Origin: Sipunculus nudus | Taxonomy: Eukaryota > Annelida > Sipuncula > Golfingiida > Sipunculidae | Direction: 5' to 3' | Length of the DNA: 64,000 nucleotides | Assembly (NCBI GenBank): GCA_026874595.1 | Contig: CM049309.1 | Span: 17,192,576-17,256,575 of the forward strand | Part shown: piece after piece, positions 1-13,045 of the stretch | Layout of the letters: each line of letters opens with the position of its first letter | How positions within the stretch are numbered: position 1 is the first letter of the stretch | The notes under the pieces: model-generated | Databases searched by the model: none | Seen by the model: the letters and a program-made list of their open reading frames with translations, nothing else | Told to the model about the DNA's origin: nothing | Made by a program: the position numbers and the translations under genes

Positions 1-855
1 GTAAGAACCAAACTAACGCCACACATCATTTATTTTTATTATCAAACAAATGCCTATACTCTTCCAAAGTTAACATTAACTGTTAGTCATATAAAACCAC
101 CAAAATTATAAGAAATTACAGGAAATTAAATGTATAGATACATTGTTGCCCTTTGGAAAAACAGAAGTGCCGATTGACGTTAAATGACGTAAACCCGTCT
201 GTCGTAAAACGACAAAATATATAACCTTAAATAGATTTGTGTGAATACAAATGACGCTTTTCGCCCTACCTCTACTTATGTTTAAGCCAGCTGATACAAC
301 AGGAAAGTCGTCGGTTTATATAACAAAAAAAAACAACCGACCTAACTGATTAGACAAAAAGGCATTCCTGTCCTGCACGAGGGCGCACACCTGTGCCCCA
401 GTATTGGCCAACCTTATGTCTTATCATTATACATCAAGATATCTCTCGAATGTCACATCCGATTAACAATTAAGGAATAAAAAAAATCCTCCTGCAAATA
501 AATTCGTATTCAATTACATAGGGCGCTGTGTCTGACAGGACTGATTCTTTTTTCCATTACTGAATAAACCGGCGTTTATGTTATTATCAATTTTTGTCTA
601 TATATTTTTTAGGTCCAGTACATGCAAAGGGGCATGCCTTATGACCCTTATTTGTTTACTGATTTCAATGAAAATATATATAAAAACCCATATGATTTGT
701 TAATTTAAAGCGGAAAAATGTCCTTAGGGTGTGTTCTTCCGTCTTATCGCTCAAACGGAAATATTAACTTATGACCTTCAAACCACAGGTAAAAAGCTCC
801 AACCATGCACTACACTACTTATACCTCACCTCAGGTAACATAACGTATGAAATTT
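1..855. other. AT-rich spacer, no gene seen
   Basis: I see no exon-like stretch with paired splice sites, no RNA gene and no clear repeat here. Stop codons are dense in all six frames. Confidence 0.5.
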
Positions 856-1190
856 AAGTGAGGGACCTATGTACATAACAAGTCTGTTAAATAATATAAG
901 TTTAATATCACTATAATATTTCTCTTTAAATAATATCTGCCAATATTTCGTTCTACAATCGTTTACTTACTCCTGTTCACACATGAAAATAAATCTTTAC
1001 CGGGCGCAAGCAGCAGCGCAAAACAATATTTCATTTCTAACAAATAAATTTCTTCTCTCGTGCTTCTTTTCCTTGGTTGGGAGTTGTCACGTAACTGCAA
1101 GATGGGACCTCTGGTCACACAGTCTTGTATTAGAAAACCTGGATAGTGTTTACTAACGCACAGAACCACAACAAAAACAGGGGTATTTTA
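856..1190. repeat. Dispersed repeat family A, copy 1
   Basis: The stretch starts with a word close to AGGGACCTATGTACATAACA, continues with TGTTAAATA, and later holds CCGGGCGC and a GTGTTTACTAACGCACAGAACC-like block. The same words in the same order recur at 17,125-17,620, and the last block recurs near 42,190-42,315. This makes it a dispersed interspersed repeat of unknown class. The reading frame on its minus strand (about 68 codons) follows the repeat and is not likely to be a gene. Confidence 0.65.
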
Positions 1191-2630
1191 GATTCCATTA
1201 GTATGTCCGTGTGCTGGGATGGGTATATTTTTTTACTTTTGTATTAAGTCAAATTGAACAAAAAGCGTTACACAATACACATATTATTGTTTGTGAACCT
1301 TAAGTGTGGTTAGTAACCATTCAGTCCAGGACTCACTGTTTTCCTTTTAACTCCATTTTCTCTTCTCTTAGATCATTAATGCTTATTTCTATATATTGGA
1401 GATTTGGTAGAATTGGTTTAATGAGAAGTAATATTAAATAAGAAAGTTTGGACACTATGTTTTCATAGTAAATTATTTCCCATGAATTCCCAACGATCGT
1501 GATACAGTTTGGCCAGAGAGATTGTCGCGTTGATCAAACTTCATTAATTTTTTTTTTTTTTGCAATAATTGACTTCCTTAGTATGGTGAAAATGTGCCCG
1601 AATCAAAATGAATTTGGTTATAAATTTAACAGCGCACAGTTAAAATGAATGCATAATATTTGTCAGAAGCTGTAGCTGTAAACCCTAGAATGAAAAGTGG
1701 GGTCACACAGTGGAAAGAATAAAAATTAAGGGTGCAAAAAGGGCTAGGCTCTGCTCTTAGTAAACAACCGTAGTGGTCACGTGATCTGGCCAGGGAAATG
1801 TCCTTTCCTTCCCACAGAATTACAAAGACAAAAATCGATACTTATTTGTCAACGGAAGAAAACGGATGCAATTTTCCGCATGGATGATACCTGGAAACTG
1901 GTATTAATAATACCAAGCGTAGCTCTCGGTGCATTTGGCACTTGCTAGTTTGATAGAATCCTTGATAAGCAAGTGATGAAAAAGCAGGGCAAAAGCTTAT
2001 CGTAACCGCCTCACAAAACAATAATCAATCCCACGCAGGTGGTTTTGAAATCATATAATTATGCTGATTTGCGTGGTTGAATACGATAGAATGGGAATAA
2101 ACCGCTGAAATAAGTTGGGATGACTGTAGAATATTTTAATGAAAAAACCTATAGTGTTGAGAATTCATTTTATGACAATATATATTCCTGCGGGAATTTT
2201 TATATTATTTTTATTTTATAATAGCTAAAATCAATCCTTTCAATATACAGGAAATGAGAGACGCGCTGTTTAAATATTCATTGCTTAAAAAGAGAATAAC
2301 AGAGCATTTTATTCATGAAAACCTGCCTTTAATTAAATACATTGTTTTTATGTACTTTTATAAAATTATGAGTTATTGATCATTACATTAGTACTGAAAG
2401 AAAAGATAGAAGACCAACCTAAGCTCGGAAATTATTCACAAAACTTGGTTCATGTTTTAACGACATTGAATATTAAAACGACATGTATTTCACAAGCAGG
2501 TGATTCGTACTACAGTAGGATTAAAGAATATTGTCTACTAAATTGTTATAAAGGACTTTTACGTATTTATTCAAAAAACCTTACCGCGGCATGTTAGATA
2601 CGCCGATATTATACATGGTTTTTGACAATA

Positions 2631-2632
<2 letters not shown>
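1191..2632. other. AT-rich spacer, no gene seen
   Basis: No supported gene. Around 2,085-2,130 there is a short, weak resemblance to the foldback family described at 56,652 (AACCGCTGAAA and GGGATGACTGTAGA), too short to call. Confidence 0.4.
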
Positions 2633-2633
<1 letters not shown>

Positions 2634-2679
<46 letters not shown>

Positions 2680-2831
2680 CATCTGTATACACAATTACTC
2701 CATGATTGAATAATAATAAATATATATATATATTACTACGTATAAGTAGAGACGCTGTAAAATGATTTATGTAAGTAATATTTGATAAAAAGGCTATACT
2801 GGTTATAAACATATATATATATATAATATAG

Positions 2832-2875
<44 letters not shown>
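2634..2875. repeat. Cluster of (TA)n microsatellites
   Basis: Pure or nearly pure TA runs lie at about 2,634-2,678, 2,718-2,732 and 2,811-2,875, the last running into TGTGTGTAT. The apparent peptides made of Ile-Tyr repeats are simple translations of these runs. Confidence 0.95.
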
Positions 2876-2880
<5 letters not shown>

Positions 2881-2883
<3 letters not shown>

Positions 2884-3460
2884 ATGTTTGGATGAAAATG
2901 TGTTTAAATCATACCACCTCATACCCAGAAAAAAGGACACTTGCATGGACTGGTCATTTTTTTTCTGGCCCATCCAATGTTTAGTTTCCTTGATATCCGG
3001 CAGATGGCGATCCTGGCGACTCATGCATGCCGGGAATCTCTCCATGAACGCTCCTCCTGTTTCCCCTACGGCACTAGCTGTTCCTACAATGAATTATATT
3101 CCTGCATATCAAACGTTCAAGGCTGTACTGTAATATTGATTTTTAATGAAGCTGAAGTAAGATGCTCATGAAATAAAACTAGTACAGGTCATTTTGATGG
3201 TTATATAGCTGACAGTTATTTTTCTGCTTTTAAAGATTTAAGGAGGTTTTGTGCATATTTTTGATGCATGTAAAGCCGGTAGTATTTTCTGTAATACACA
3301 ATAAAATCTAGTGTAGGCACAGGTTCTGTAGTAGTCCAACGTATCTGACAGGAATCAATCTGCCCTTTTGAGGTGTTATATATTTCTGTCAACGAATTTT
3401 ATATCTGCCAATGTCTCTGTCCACATGTCTTCCTGCCTGTCTGTCTTTCTGTCTCTGTCT
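2881..3460. other. Unique spacer, no gene supported
   Basis: Reading frames of 76-85 codons overlap on both strands at 2,876-3,171. They start inside the TA tract or lack splice sites and matching family motifs, so I do not call a gene. Confidence 0.4.
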
Positions 3461-3461
3461 G

Positions 3462-3488
3462 TCTCACTCTCTCTCTCTCTGTCTTTCA

Positions 3489-3563
<75 letters not shown>

Positions 3564-3577
3564 TGTATTTATATATA

Positions 3578-3628
<51 letters not shown>
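3462..3628. repeat. Compound (CT)n(TA)n microsatellite
   Basis: A CT/GTCT-rich stretch becomes a pure CT run near 3,490-3,528, then a TA run to about 3,556, then a second TA run at about 3,580-3,627. Confidence 0.95.
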
Positions 3629-3632
<4 letters not shown>

Positions 3633-4870
3633 GACCACGGGTTACATTAGATACATCTCAAGGTATATAAGATATTTTAAGGAAATATCCATGGCCAGTG
3701 GGTTGTACGGGGTATACCGCACTATCAGCACTTTGGTACATGTAAACAAGTGTACCTGGAGTTAGAGTAGACTTTAAGCTACGTCTCCATAAGAGCGCAA
3801 ACGCGAATATTTGTCGCAACCGGTTCATGGGGTATATTTTAAAAAAAACTGCCTTCAGGGTGTCATTTTTTATGTACTATGTATGATAACTTCCTTGGTG
3901 GCTTTCGCCTCACCCCTCACAAATCTATCCTTTCAGTATCCTCTCCTATTTTGAAGTCGAGGGGGACTATATCACATTCGAACCTATAATTTACTGGGAC
4001 CGTAGTCTTTATAAAATTATATCATTATCATCCCTTAAACCAAAATTTGTACACACTTTATACGGATCCAACAATTAAACTGCTACAAGATGCTGAAATT
4101 CATCCCTGACATACTATAAAGTGATAGCTGCTGTATTCTTCTCGGAAAACTTTATTTTTTTTGCATGCAACTATACCTTCGATCTCTTACTTTCAGCTGT
4201 TCATGTTTTCAGCTTATTCATGAATTATCCATACAATGAGTGATACTTCACCAGAAAGAATATGCCCTTTAAGGATGAATTTTGCTTCCCTTACATAAGT
4301 GTAACTATATTTAACTACATAAAACAAAATGGCATTATTTCCAGAACACTGTGAACTATATGGTGTATGCAAGTATGCAGAGCATAACGTATGCTTTATT
4401 TCTGTTTTACTTCATCTGCATGGGCATGGGTGTAGTGGTGATTTACTTTAAGTGTGTAACTATTTATGTACACGCACTAGTTATCAATAGTAGGGGAGGG
4501 AATTTTTTTTCCGTTCGGAAAGGTATTGGGTAATGCAACTTAAGCTCTGACTGTCCATTGACCAAGTTGCGTTTCATGTCACTTTGATCCTCTTGGAAAA
4601 AAAGAGTGGGGTTACTGTGAGAGGAAGAGGAAGGTGGTCAATTATCTCTGTTATATCCATGGTGAAAATTAGATGAAAGACCGTATGAAGTATGCAAGAC
4701 AGCAATAAAATTAGAATATTATTAAAAAATCGAATGCTAAATAAGGTGGGGGGGGGGGGGGTGTGGCACATGCCCTGTGTATCCCCCTCTAGACCCGTCT
4801 ATGCAAACCATTGTGGTGTCGCATGTTTAAATTTTAAGCTGGATACACAATGCAATATCAATGGTCTGAA
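3629..4870. other. Spacer with a G run, no gene seen
   Basis: No exon is supported. A run of about 15 G bases lies at 4,746-4,761. The 126-codon frame at 4,692-5,072 passes through this run and into a repeat, so it is not a gene. Confidence 0.4.
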
Positions 4871-4875
4871 GATAA

Positions 4876-4992
4876 TTCTTTGCTCTGTGCGCACCCTTTT
4901 GTTCCTGCTCACAGAAACTTGCAATAGAAAGCAGCGGTTACACGAAACGATGTCTGGGATGACTGTAGAGAATAACCGCTGCATGAGGAACG
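4876..4992. repeat. Half copy of AGCGGTTA foldback family
   Basis: It contains TTTGCTCTGTGCGCACCC, then AACTTGC..AGAAAGCAGCGGTTA, then GGGATGACTGTAGA and ATAACCGCTGCATGAGGA. The same words in this order form the right arm of the palindromic elements at 56,652-56,951 and 58,037-58,370. Only the right half is evident, so it looks like a truncated copy. Confidence 0.6.
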
Positions 4993-5010
4993 TAGATATT
5001 GAACTGTTTT

Positions 5011-6610
5011 ATCTAAATTTAAAACCATTACAAGGCGGCGACCAAACAAGATCCCGTCGATGCTCTCCATGATGATTTTCTTTTGTTTGCTGACCGAGGC
5101 ATGGGCATGTGACAACCAGATGTAGACAACAACACGTCATGATTTATGGGGGACAACCTGGGTGGAGTAATTCCAGGTACCAAAGAGTCAACACGGAGCT
5201 CGAATTCAGAACGAGTCACGAGAACCATTGGTGGACGTATCGAGCAGGACAGCCCAGACAAACAATTGTCCTTTTCTTGTTTCGTACTTGCGTTGTTTAA
5301 CAGTTACTGGACATAAGAGGTTTGAAATCCATGTTTGCCTGTTAACACAGTATATAACTACAAATTATTTGATGTTAACCATTGATCTATAATTATCAAT
5401 GTAAACATAAACTAGAAAGAGCTATTAGTGAACTTGTACAGCGCTACTGCTTTTGGACTGATTATTTCGCCTTCTTTAAGATTAAAATTGGAAAAATCGG
5501 CCCCCACCCCTGTTCAGAGAGCAAATTTATAGGGGATGATGAGTGATTAATCTTTGGCCAAACTTTTTTCTCAAAGATGGCTGGTAAGAGTAATTGTCAC
5601 AGGTGAAATATTTGTACCTGGTACTGGTTTTTGACCTTGACCTAATTTCCAAGGTCGCACATTCCATAGTCTGTTCCCGATTATCGCTCGGATTCTGTCC
5701 GTGTCGGGCTCTGGATCAACAACATTGATGATTTTCAAAAAATGACCTATGGTCAGAGTAATAGTCAACGTTGTTATAATTTGATAAATGATATTTTTTA
5801 TACATTGACCTTTTTTTCAAGCTCCTTGGCTTATTCCCTATTATTGTGATTGACCCAGAGGCGGAGACCTCCCTTATTATTATTCGGTGATTCCAGACAT
5901 ATAATTGTGTTTACAATTTATGAAGATATAATTTTGTACAATTGTTTATAATGTTCTGCTCTTGCCGGTTGATAAAACATTATTAATTACCAAAACCACT
6001 GGGGTATTTTCTGCTTCAAAGAAACTTGTTATCAATCTAGAACATTTTTACGTACGTCCCTTTAATTATTGTCATCTATTAATTATGTTTTCAAGCACGT
6101 AAACATTAAAACTAAATGTCTTAATTTACAGTGACATCACCCTACAACCTGCTTTGCAGATATCATTGTAACCTCATAGAAAACGCAGTTGGTTCGTAAG
6201 GTTGTAACCTTTTAACAATTATATTTGATTTGAGGTTTAAAGATAAGTTGGCATAACTAATTGAAAAGGAACTGAAATGTAATTTGAATGGCATGCTGTA
6301 CTGTACTGCAATTAATTACAATTATAACTACTTGTAACAGAAAATAACAATAACAAATTGCATCCAATTGTCTGAAATTAAGTGATTAATTACATTCAAT
6401 TACAACTGCATTTTCAATTACCCCCCACCTTGGCTTTGCCATCAAGGAAAACATCAAGAAAATTAAAGTTGCCCTTTAATTACCATGCGCACTGTTAGAA
6501 ATGTCATTAATTTGGAAAATTATTCAGATCCATTATCGTTCTTCATTAGGGCTAAAAATATGGCCTTGGAAGATATTACCCTCAGCGAAAAACCGAATCA
6601 AGATGTTGGG
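5011..6610. other. Spacer, no gene seen
   Basis: AT-rich. No exon with paired splice sites and no clear RNA gene. Short frames at 5,028-5,300 overlap on both strands and show no family motif. Confidence 0.4.
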
Positions 6611-6617
6611 TTATGGC

Positions 6618-7154
6618 TAGTGGTGCGGACCGGACCGTTCCTTCAGGGTCCAGCTGTAGGCGGTCCGGTACTAAGTATTGACCGGTCCAAACGGTCTTGT
6701 CCATTTATTTAATAATAATAATAAATAAATTAATAATTTTAGATTATAAATAAAAATAAACTTGTCCAAGCTGATGAAAAAATAATAAATATTATTATAA
6801 AGTAAATAGACAAAACTTACCCCACCATAACAGACTGAAATTCTATGTCAAATCTACTTGGAATATCATGCTCATAACAAAATTTGTACCACTGGTTCTT
6901 GAACATTTATTGTGGTTATGGAGTTTTAACTTTTAAACTACCTACAAACACAAGCAAATTGTTCTAAACAAGGGCCTAAGGTTGAAATTTATCACGTAAA
7001 AAAATCAGCAATAGCACAAACCATTAAATTTTAGACGGTGGGGGGGGGGGGGGGGGGGTCCAAACCGGTCTGGTTCAGTGTTAAGCGGTCCCGTATTTTG
7101 TGTTGTTCATCCGGTCCTGTCCAGCCCAAAATTGTGGTCAGGTCTGCATCTCTG
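6618..7154. mobile_element. Non-autonomous hAT-like DNA transposon
   Basis: The left end reads TAGTGGTGCGGACCGGACC. The reverse complement of the right end reads CAGAGATGCAGACCTGACC. They agree at about 14 of 19 positions in the pattern xAGxGxTGCxGACCxGACC. Flanking 8-bp words GTTATGGC (6,610-6,617) and ATTATTGC (7,155-7,162) agree at 6 of 8 positions, as expected of an old 8-bp target duplication, the length made by hAT transposases. The 537-bp body is AT-rich with a run of about 18 G and repeated GGTCCGG / CCGGTCC words near both ends. It encodes no transposase, so it would depend on one supplied elsewhere. Confidence 0.65.
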
Positions 7155-7299
7155 ATTATTGCAATGGGTATAATCTTAATACTATTTTAGGTTTATTATA
7201 TAAAAGTCTGCGAATTTCTTACGGATTTGAAAGAAATAATCAAAGTTACTTTCCAATGAAAGGGTAAGATATAACAAGTCTAATGGTTACAAGTATAAT

Positions 7300-7716
7300 G
7301 CCCCCCCCCCCCCCCAAAAAAAAAAGACTGCCAGGCAAAATGTCGAAGTAATCATTATCCGGTCACTGGATGTTACTGTAGGTTTCGGGAATATATGAAA
7401 CATGAATAACTGAAGCAAGGACTGTGATGTGATGTCACCGAGCCCAGACCAGGGACATTTCCAATAATTTGTTATAGCATAGATTAGTAATACATAGGTA
7501 GGGATTTCAGGCGCGGATCCGTGAATTTTTTGCAGGGAGGAGTCAACGGGTGTCATGCATTAAAATTGTATAAAAAAATGTCGTTGGTTAAGAGCAGGGG
7601 GAGGGGTCTGACTCCAATAAAAAAACCCATCATGCATAAGATCTGTCTATAAAAAAAAGTTGTTGGTTAAGAGCGGGGGAGGGGGGGGGGGTCCCCCCCG
7701 GGGTCCGCGCCTGGAT
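7300..7716. repeat. G/C-run repeat region
   Basis: A poly-C run sits at 7,302-7,315. From about 7,530 the block ATAAAAAAATGTCGTTGGTTAAGAGC-GGGGGAGGGG occurs twice in direct orientation, about 100 bp apart. It ends in a G run that meets a C run and then GGGGTCCGCGCCTGG. Such G-run ends are typical of small non-autonomous DNA elements in invertebrates. I cannot define the exact ends. Confidence 0.5.
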
Positions 7717-8420
7717 TTTAATTTCATTTTATTAACATAAAATATATTGAATGACTACAGTCCATAAAGAATGTTAGACACATCTTGAGACCAGTTCTTG
7801 GAATGATTTTCCATGAATCTTTCGGGGCCCCTTATGAGAAAGAGGGATTTCCTTTAGATGTTCAAGGTGTGATGTAGACTGGCACAGTCGGCAAAACCAA
7901 AAAGACTATATAGCATATCGCAAAACAGAAGATAGAAACCTCCATCTAGCGACAAATTATATAACCACTTTATGATTCTTTGGTCGTCAGGACACCGTTA
8001 CGTCTATCTAAGCAGGGAATTACGCTTTATTAACATATTTCTATTGGCGGACTGGTAGGTTAGTGTGATGCGCATACGCAGGCTCTATGGTTAAGGAGAG
8101 GGCACAGAGGGGCTTTAGGAGTACCAATATCCAATAAAATGTATTTATATCAGTCGGTGTGTTACACAGCAAAAAAGTGGCCCGACAAATAAAAAAAGGA
8201 TTCTAGGGGTCATGGAATTTGGTGTAGAAGTAAACAAAGAAACATTGGACAATTTTGTCAAGAGAAGAATCATTGGATACTGTTTAAGGCCAAATAAAGA
8301 AATAAACTGTTCACGGAGCCTAATTTTCGCCCCTCATGTTTTACGAATGAGCAAACAATCTTCCATAATAATTCGGTTTCTGAGCTTTCCTTGATCCCTT
8401 AAAGAGGCCTTTACCGATAT
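7717..8420. other. Spacer, no gene seen
   Basis: No exon, RNA gene or repeat could be supported. Confidence 0.4.
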
Positions 8421-8424
8421 CTGA

Positions 8425-8870
8425 CCTTATAACTTAAGGTAATCCACTGGAGCTTTTTTTTTTTAAAAAAAATAGGCTGCACACTGGCTGCTTGTTATGT
8501 TTATATTAACGAGTATATAATATGTAGGGGCCCGCCAAAATAATCAAAACACATTCAGCAAGGGCACCTGGCGGCAAATAAGCCAATTAAAGCTATGAAA
8601 ATGGCGTTTTTCAACAAGTGAAGTTTCTACCTCCGCATATATACAAACTATACCACCTAAGATTACGTAGTTTTCCGTTTGTCAACATTGCTGTGTTTAC
8701 AAACATGTTCTTGATAAACAAATTCATACATCCTTCACGGGGGTGTTATACGAACTTTTCATAACCAGAATAACACTTAGATAATTAATATATACACAGA
8801 GCCAGAAATCACATACATGCTTTTCCATCAGGTAGGTGATTGGGCACCTTTAAAATGTATAGAGAGTATC
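8425..8870 (+). repeat. Dispersed repeat family B, copy 1
   Basis: It is collinear over about 430 bp with 34,993-35,400. Shared words include ACTTAAGGTAATCC, GGCTGCTTGTT, CTTTCTACCTCCGCATATAT-like, GCTGTGTTTACAAACATGTT and ATATATACACAGAG, ending with GGGCACCTTT. Both copies lie in the same orientation. No coding capacity is seen. Its class is unknown. Confidence 0.75.
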
Positions 8871-10610
8871 ATCCCTTAGAGGAATTGAAACAAATATTTG
8901 TGTTGTTCCTGACAGTTTGCATATTTCACTTTTTTTTCTTGTCCGGTAAATTTTCCACATAGTCCGTAGAACAATTTATTATTATCTTTAAGTAATGGCC
9001 TATATGTAACTGTGATTGTAGTGGCTGTGTTTGTGAATATCCGACTTCAGAATTCCAAACCCGAAAAATATTTGACGGATAACTAAGAGAAATGAGAGTT
9101 TGGGGTTACTGCGTGGGCTCCTGAAAAACTAAATGTGGACAAATTTAAGTGGGTTATTTATCAAGAAGTTCGCTTCACAATTAGGTGGTGATTAATTTGA
9201 TATCAATATCGATGTGTTATTGTGTGTTCGTTTTGCTTTTTCTGGCCGAACTGTTCCTCTTTCATGGCTTGACACTGTTCACACTATTTCCTCGATTTTG
9301 GAATGGTATTTCTCTTTCCCTCTTTCCGTCTTTTTTGGAAATGCCCACATCGGTGCGACCCACTTGACTTTAAATGTACAAATGCAGCGATATGTGCATT
9401 ATCTCACAGTTAGGGCTGGTTCAATATGCCAACACATACCGAAATACCACACCAATACGATAACCGATACGCTATGCATGCTGTATTGAAACACAATGAC
9501 TGCTAACACAGGTGGAGACAGCCCTAACTAAAACTTTAATCTGAAGCACGCGTAAACCTTAACCTACTTTACTTTTTTTAGTCTGGCCATTTGAAGACTG
9601 AAATAAGATCACATTTATTGTCGAATGATCGGCTGAATGAGTAATATATATGTAAAACTCATCGGTGCTTCCATGACAAGCCGACGCAAGTGAGCGATGG
9701 TCGATGAGATGCGTTCATCATCTCTTGTATGTGTGTGACTGTGTGTGATGGTGTGTGTGTATGTGTTTGTTCACAACATAACACGCAATCATGGATGGAT
9801 ACTTCATAAATGGACCAGTGAAGAAACATTTACATTTTGTGTGGATCCGTAGCATAATCCGGAACTTTTAGCGCCACGATGGTTTTCATAAATGCATGCA
9901 CGTATGCATGAATGAACCTGGAAATGAGCTGAATAAGTGAATGCATACATGGCGGAGGCTTGCATTCACTGCAATGCAGATTTTGAGTTTTTGTTGAAAT
10001 CGATGCTCACTTTATACATTGTTACCATTCAAATATTTATTGCATGTTTTTCTATTTTGTGACTTCAGTAGGAACTGAATTTCACTTTACAACCCCTTAT
10101 TCCCTCTAATGGTTTAGGCGTTACCGAAGCAATTTCTCGAGGTTCATTTATACATATTCTACAAATTATGCACATTCTCATCTACATGTCCGATAACACG
10201 TGCAAAATACCCTAAAATGGGGGGAAATACTGGTTCATGAGGGGGAAATGTGATTAAGGGGAATTGTTTAGTTAACTAGGTAACTATATGACATATACAA
10301 ATAACCCTTGATCTTTGCTATAATACGCAAACGAACCGGTTTAGGGACTATTTTACAAGATGGAGATTTTAATACCCTATGTTATACTAAATGTGTAATG
10401 CTAAGGAAAAATAAGATGGAAAAGATTGAGTAGGAATATTTGATTCATCTATATTTGAATTTTTTATATCCTCAATGAAACAAAAGATTTGGCCCTTGAT
10501 TTGAAAGGAAAGGATTGCATACCGTCCCTCGAAGCAAACACTGCACTGCACCACTGAGGAGATTATAAGAAAAAATTCTTATCATAGATAAAATTGTCTA
10601 AAATTGTCTA
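8871..10610. other. Spacer, no gene seen
   Basis: Short frames at 9,185-9,489 show no family motif and no splice context. A TG-rich stretch lies at 9,728-9,765. Nothing else is supported. Confidence 0.4.
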
Positions 10611-10621
10611 CAACAAGAAAA

Positions 10622-10708
10622 GGTTTCTTGCCCCATTCTCTAGAAAATTTTCTTGTCATAAGATATTTTCACTAATGGTAAGGAACTATAGAAGGCGGGG
10701 CAAGAAAC
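10622..10708. repeat. Short inverted repeat
   Basis: GGTTTCTTGCCCC at 10,622-10,634 is matched by its complement GGGGCAAGAAAC at 10,697-10,708. The arms flank about 60 bases that could form a stem-loop or the core of a small mobile element. Confidence 0.5.
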
Positions 10709-11577
10709 ATTCATATTTTTGGAATGGGGTAGCCTGAATTGTAGTATAGCTTGATGTCTTAATCTCGGAACTTTTTCATATGTAGCGCTCTTCAACCTTA
10801 CCTCCCATAACCGCTGGCTGTATGCTGAACTTGTATTTACAGAGTTTACTGCATACCGTGTCTTTGTTTATGCCTGAGTCTTTGCATCACGGCGTCAGGC
10901 ATTAACCTATGGTATATTACGACATAGAATAACAGTATGTAAGCCGGGGAAAGTAGTTTTAAAACCTTGCGGTGGTATTTGCAGCATACTTGTGTGAAGT
11001 ATGACAGTATATATCCCAGGAACCAAAATGTTTTTCAGCATCCGTCCACAGTGGCCTGTCACTGGGGGATATTGAGTGTGTAAAAGGGAAACTAGATTTT
11101 AGCCCCGCTGGTTATAGCTGAGATAACTTCCCTCCCTCAAGATCAATAAATACATACATTTTAGACAGAAAGATTTTTTTTTCTTATTTCAAAAGTGTTT
11201 CCACCACAGGTTATTTCGTATGCTGGTCATTTTGTACATGTAGGAAATTATACCGTTACTTCCTGTTTGAAATAATTGTGTATAGGGGTGTCATTATAGG
11301 GCGGGGGGGTGATGGTCATGTATAATCATATCCGGAAAATAATATTTATATATTGCAAATGAAATATATTAACAATTAGAATGTCAGACTTTGGTTCAAT
11401 ATAGGAGTTAACTGTAAAACATATCTAAACATGGTAACTTATACTGGAAACATAATACCTTATTTTCTTAAACCTTATTTATTCTTAATTGTAATAAATT
11501 TGAAATGTGACTAAGTATATATATTTGAAATATGTCGTTCGGACGCTAATATATTTGAAAAGACGCTTTAAGGTTTT

Positions 11578-11608
<31 letters not shown>

Positions 11609-11634
11609 ATGTGTGTGTGTGTGTGTGTGTGTGT
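11578..11634. repeat. (TA)n(GT)n microsatellite
   Basis: TA repeats to about 11,597 are followed by GT repeats to 11,634. Confidence 0.95.
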
Positions 11635-11639
11635 TAGTC

Positions 11640-12640
11640 ATCCCCCTCCCCCCACCCTGAAAGATAAACTGACGCCACTGGTTGTGTAGACAAAATTTGT
11701 TTCAATAAAATGACTGAAGCAAAGGAGACAAAGTGTATAGTGTTTGGTCTGCAGTTTGTTTCTTAAATGGATCTTCGTCTGGTTGAAATGTGACACCAAT
11801 ATTTATTAATTTTAAACTCTTCTCTTTATAAGAAATTTAGGTCATTCAATACACATTCATTAATTTTTGTATAAAATCACATCAAATACAATGTATTAAA
11901 TAAATACAATTCACATTTCCTAGATATTAGTTCAATTATAATTTAAGACTTTGCAATGCAAAAATACATAAATTCTAGTATAGAATACAATATAGAATAG
12001 AAAACATATAGAATATAAACATTTCTAATACGGTTTTGCTACTAAATGTTTACAATTATCGGTATATCTGAATTCTCGCCGCCATCGCCAGATGTGAAGG
12101 TGTATTTTTTTTAATATCAGTTTAAGTTTGTGGGGGAGACATGATTAAAGATATACGTGAGGCACATGTCGACAAAGGAACGGACAAACAAACAAAATGA
12201 GTGAATCCTGTTTCCAAATCAAACTGAACAGACAATTTTAGAAATTCCGAGACCAAGGAATTCTTTGATAATAGATTGTGCAACAAACAAGCAACCAACA
12301 AACGGCAGTTAGACAAAAAAAGTCTCCGTTGGTGGAGGTGTTAACTACTTCTTAATGATTGTAATTAATATTCATGACAGACCAGGAGCACTCAGATGAA
12401 ACATCTTTACTTTTATTCACTCGAGACCTTGATATTTCTACATTAAATACAAATCTATTGGTTCAGTGTTTAAATGTCATCTGGGGCAAACGTCATACAA
12501 TATTTGCTTTTCGGGAACAGGCATGGATATCTCAAACAAGAATGGATTGTTGCAGCCCCTTAAAAAAGCACATCCTATGCCAATCATATTCGTAATTATC
12601 TAATCCTGGGCACTATTCTTTAGACTCTTTTTTGCTAGTC
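11640..12640. other. AT-rich spacer, no gene seen
   Basis: Nothing beyond AT-rich sequence is supported. The 64-codon minus frame at 12,122-12,316 has no family motif. Confidence 0.4.
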
Positions 12641-12649
12641 TGGAGAGAA

Positions 12650-13045
12650 GAACTTTTTTTTGGAGGTAACCGCCTTCATTTTTATGCTCTCTTATCTAAT
12701 TCTTAATCTAAGTATGAACATCTGCAGAGTATAATTTCAATTTAGGACTACCTGACATAGTTTTAGCACTCTCTTCCTGACATACAATTTTGTATCCTGG
12801 TGTCACGCAGGCCCAATGTCTACCGCACCTGCGGGTCATGGGGTGTAATTGCACCATTGCTGGGTGATGACACCGAGGAACCCCCAAAGACGCACTTGTT
12901 GTGAGTGCTCCTTAAGCCTGCAGAACGCTCACCCTGGTCGGGGACGGTCCGTGAAAAATCTGACCGCTCCTCGGCTGAGATTTGGACTCACCACTTCCCG
13001 GCTTCGAGTCCTGCATGGTCTCTGTCACTAAGCATTGTGATCTAT
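12650..13045 (-). mobile_element. tRNA-derived SINE, family 1, copy 1
   Basis: It is collinear with 17,868-18,245: both carry GG-AGGTA-CCGCCT-CATTTTT, then CACCGAGGAACCCCC, then CGTGAAAAATCT-type sequence, then CTCGGCT-AGATT--GACTCAC. Read on the minus strand, the right-hand end contains AAGCCGGGAAGTGGTGAGTCC, a degenerate RNA polymerase III B box in a tRNA-like setting. This places the head at the right and the tail at the left. The plus-strand frames at 12,849-13,099 are readings through the SINE. Confidence 0.65.

Noticed and set aside
2609-3650. Ile-Tyr or Ser-Leu repeat peptides
   Set aside because: They are translations of TA and CT microsatellites.
4692-5072. 126-codon plus-strand frame
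   Set aside because: It crosses a run of G bases and then a foldback-family repeat, with no motif.
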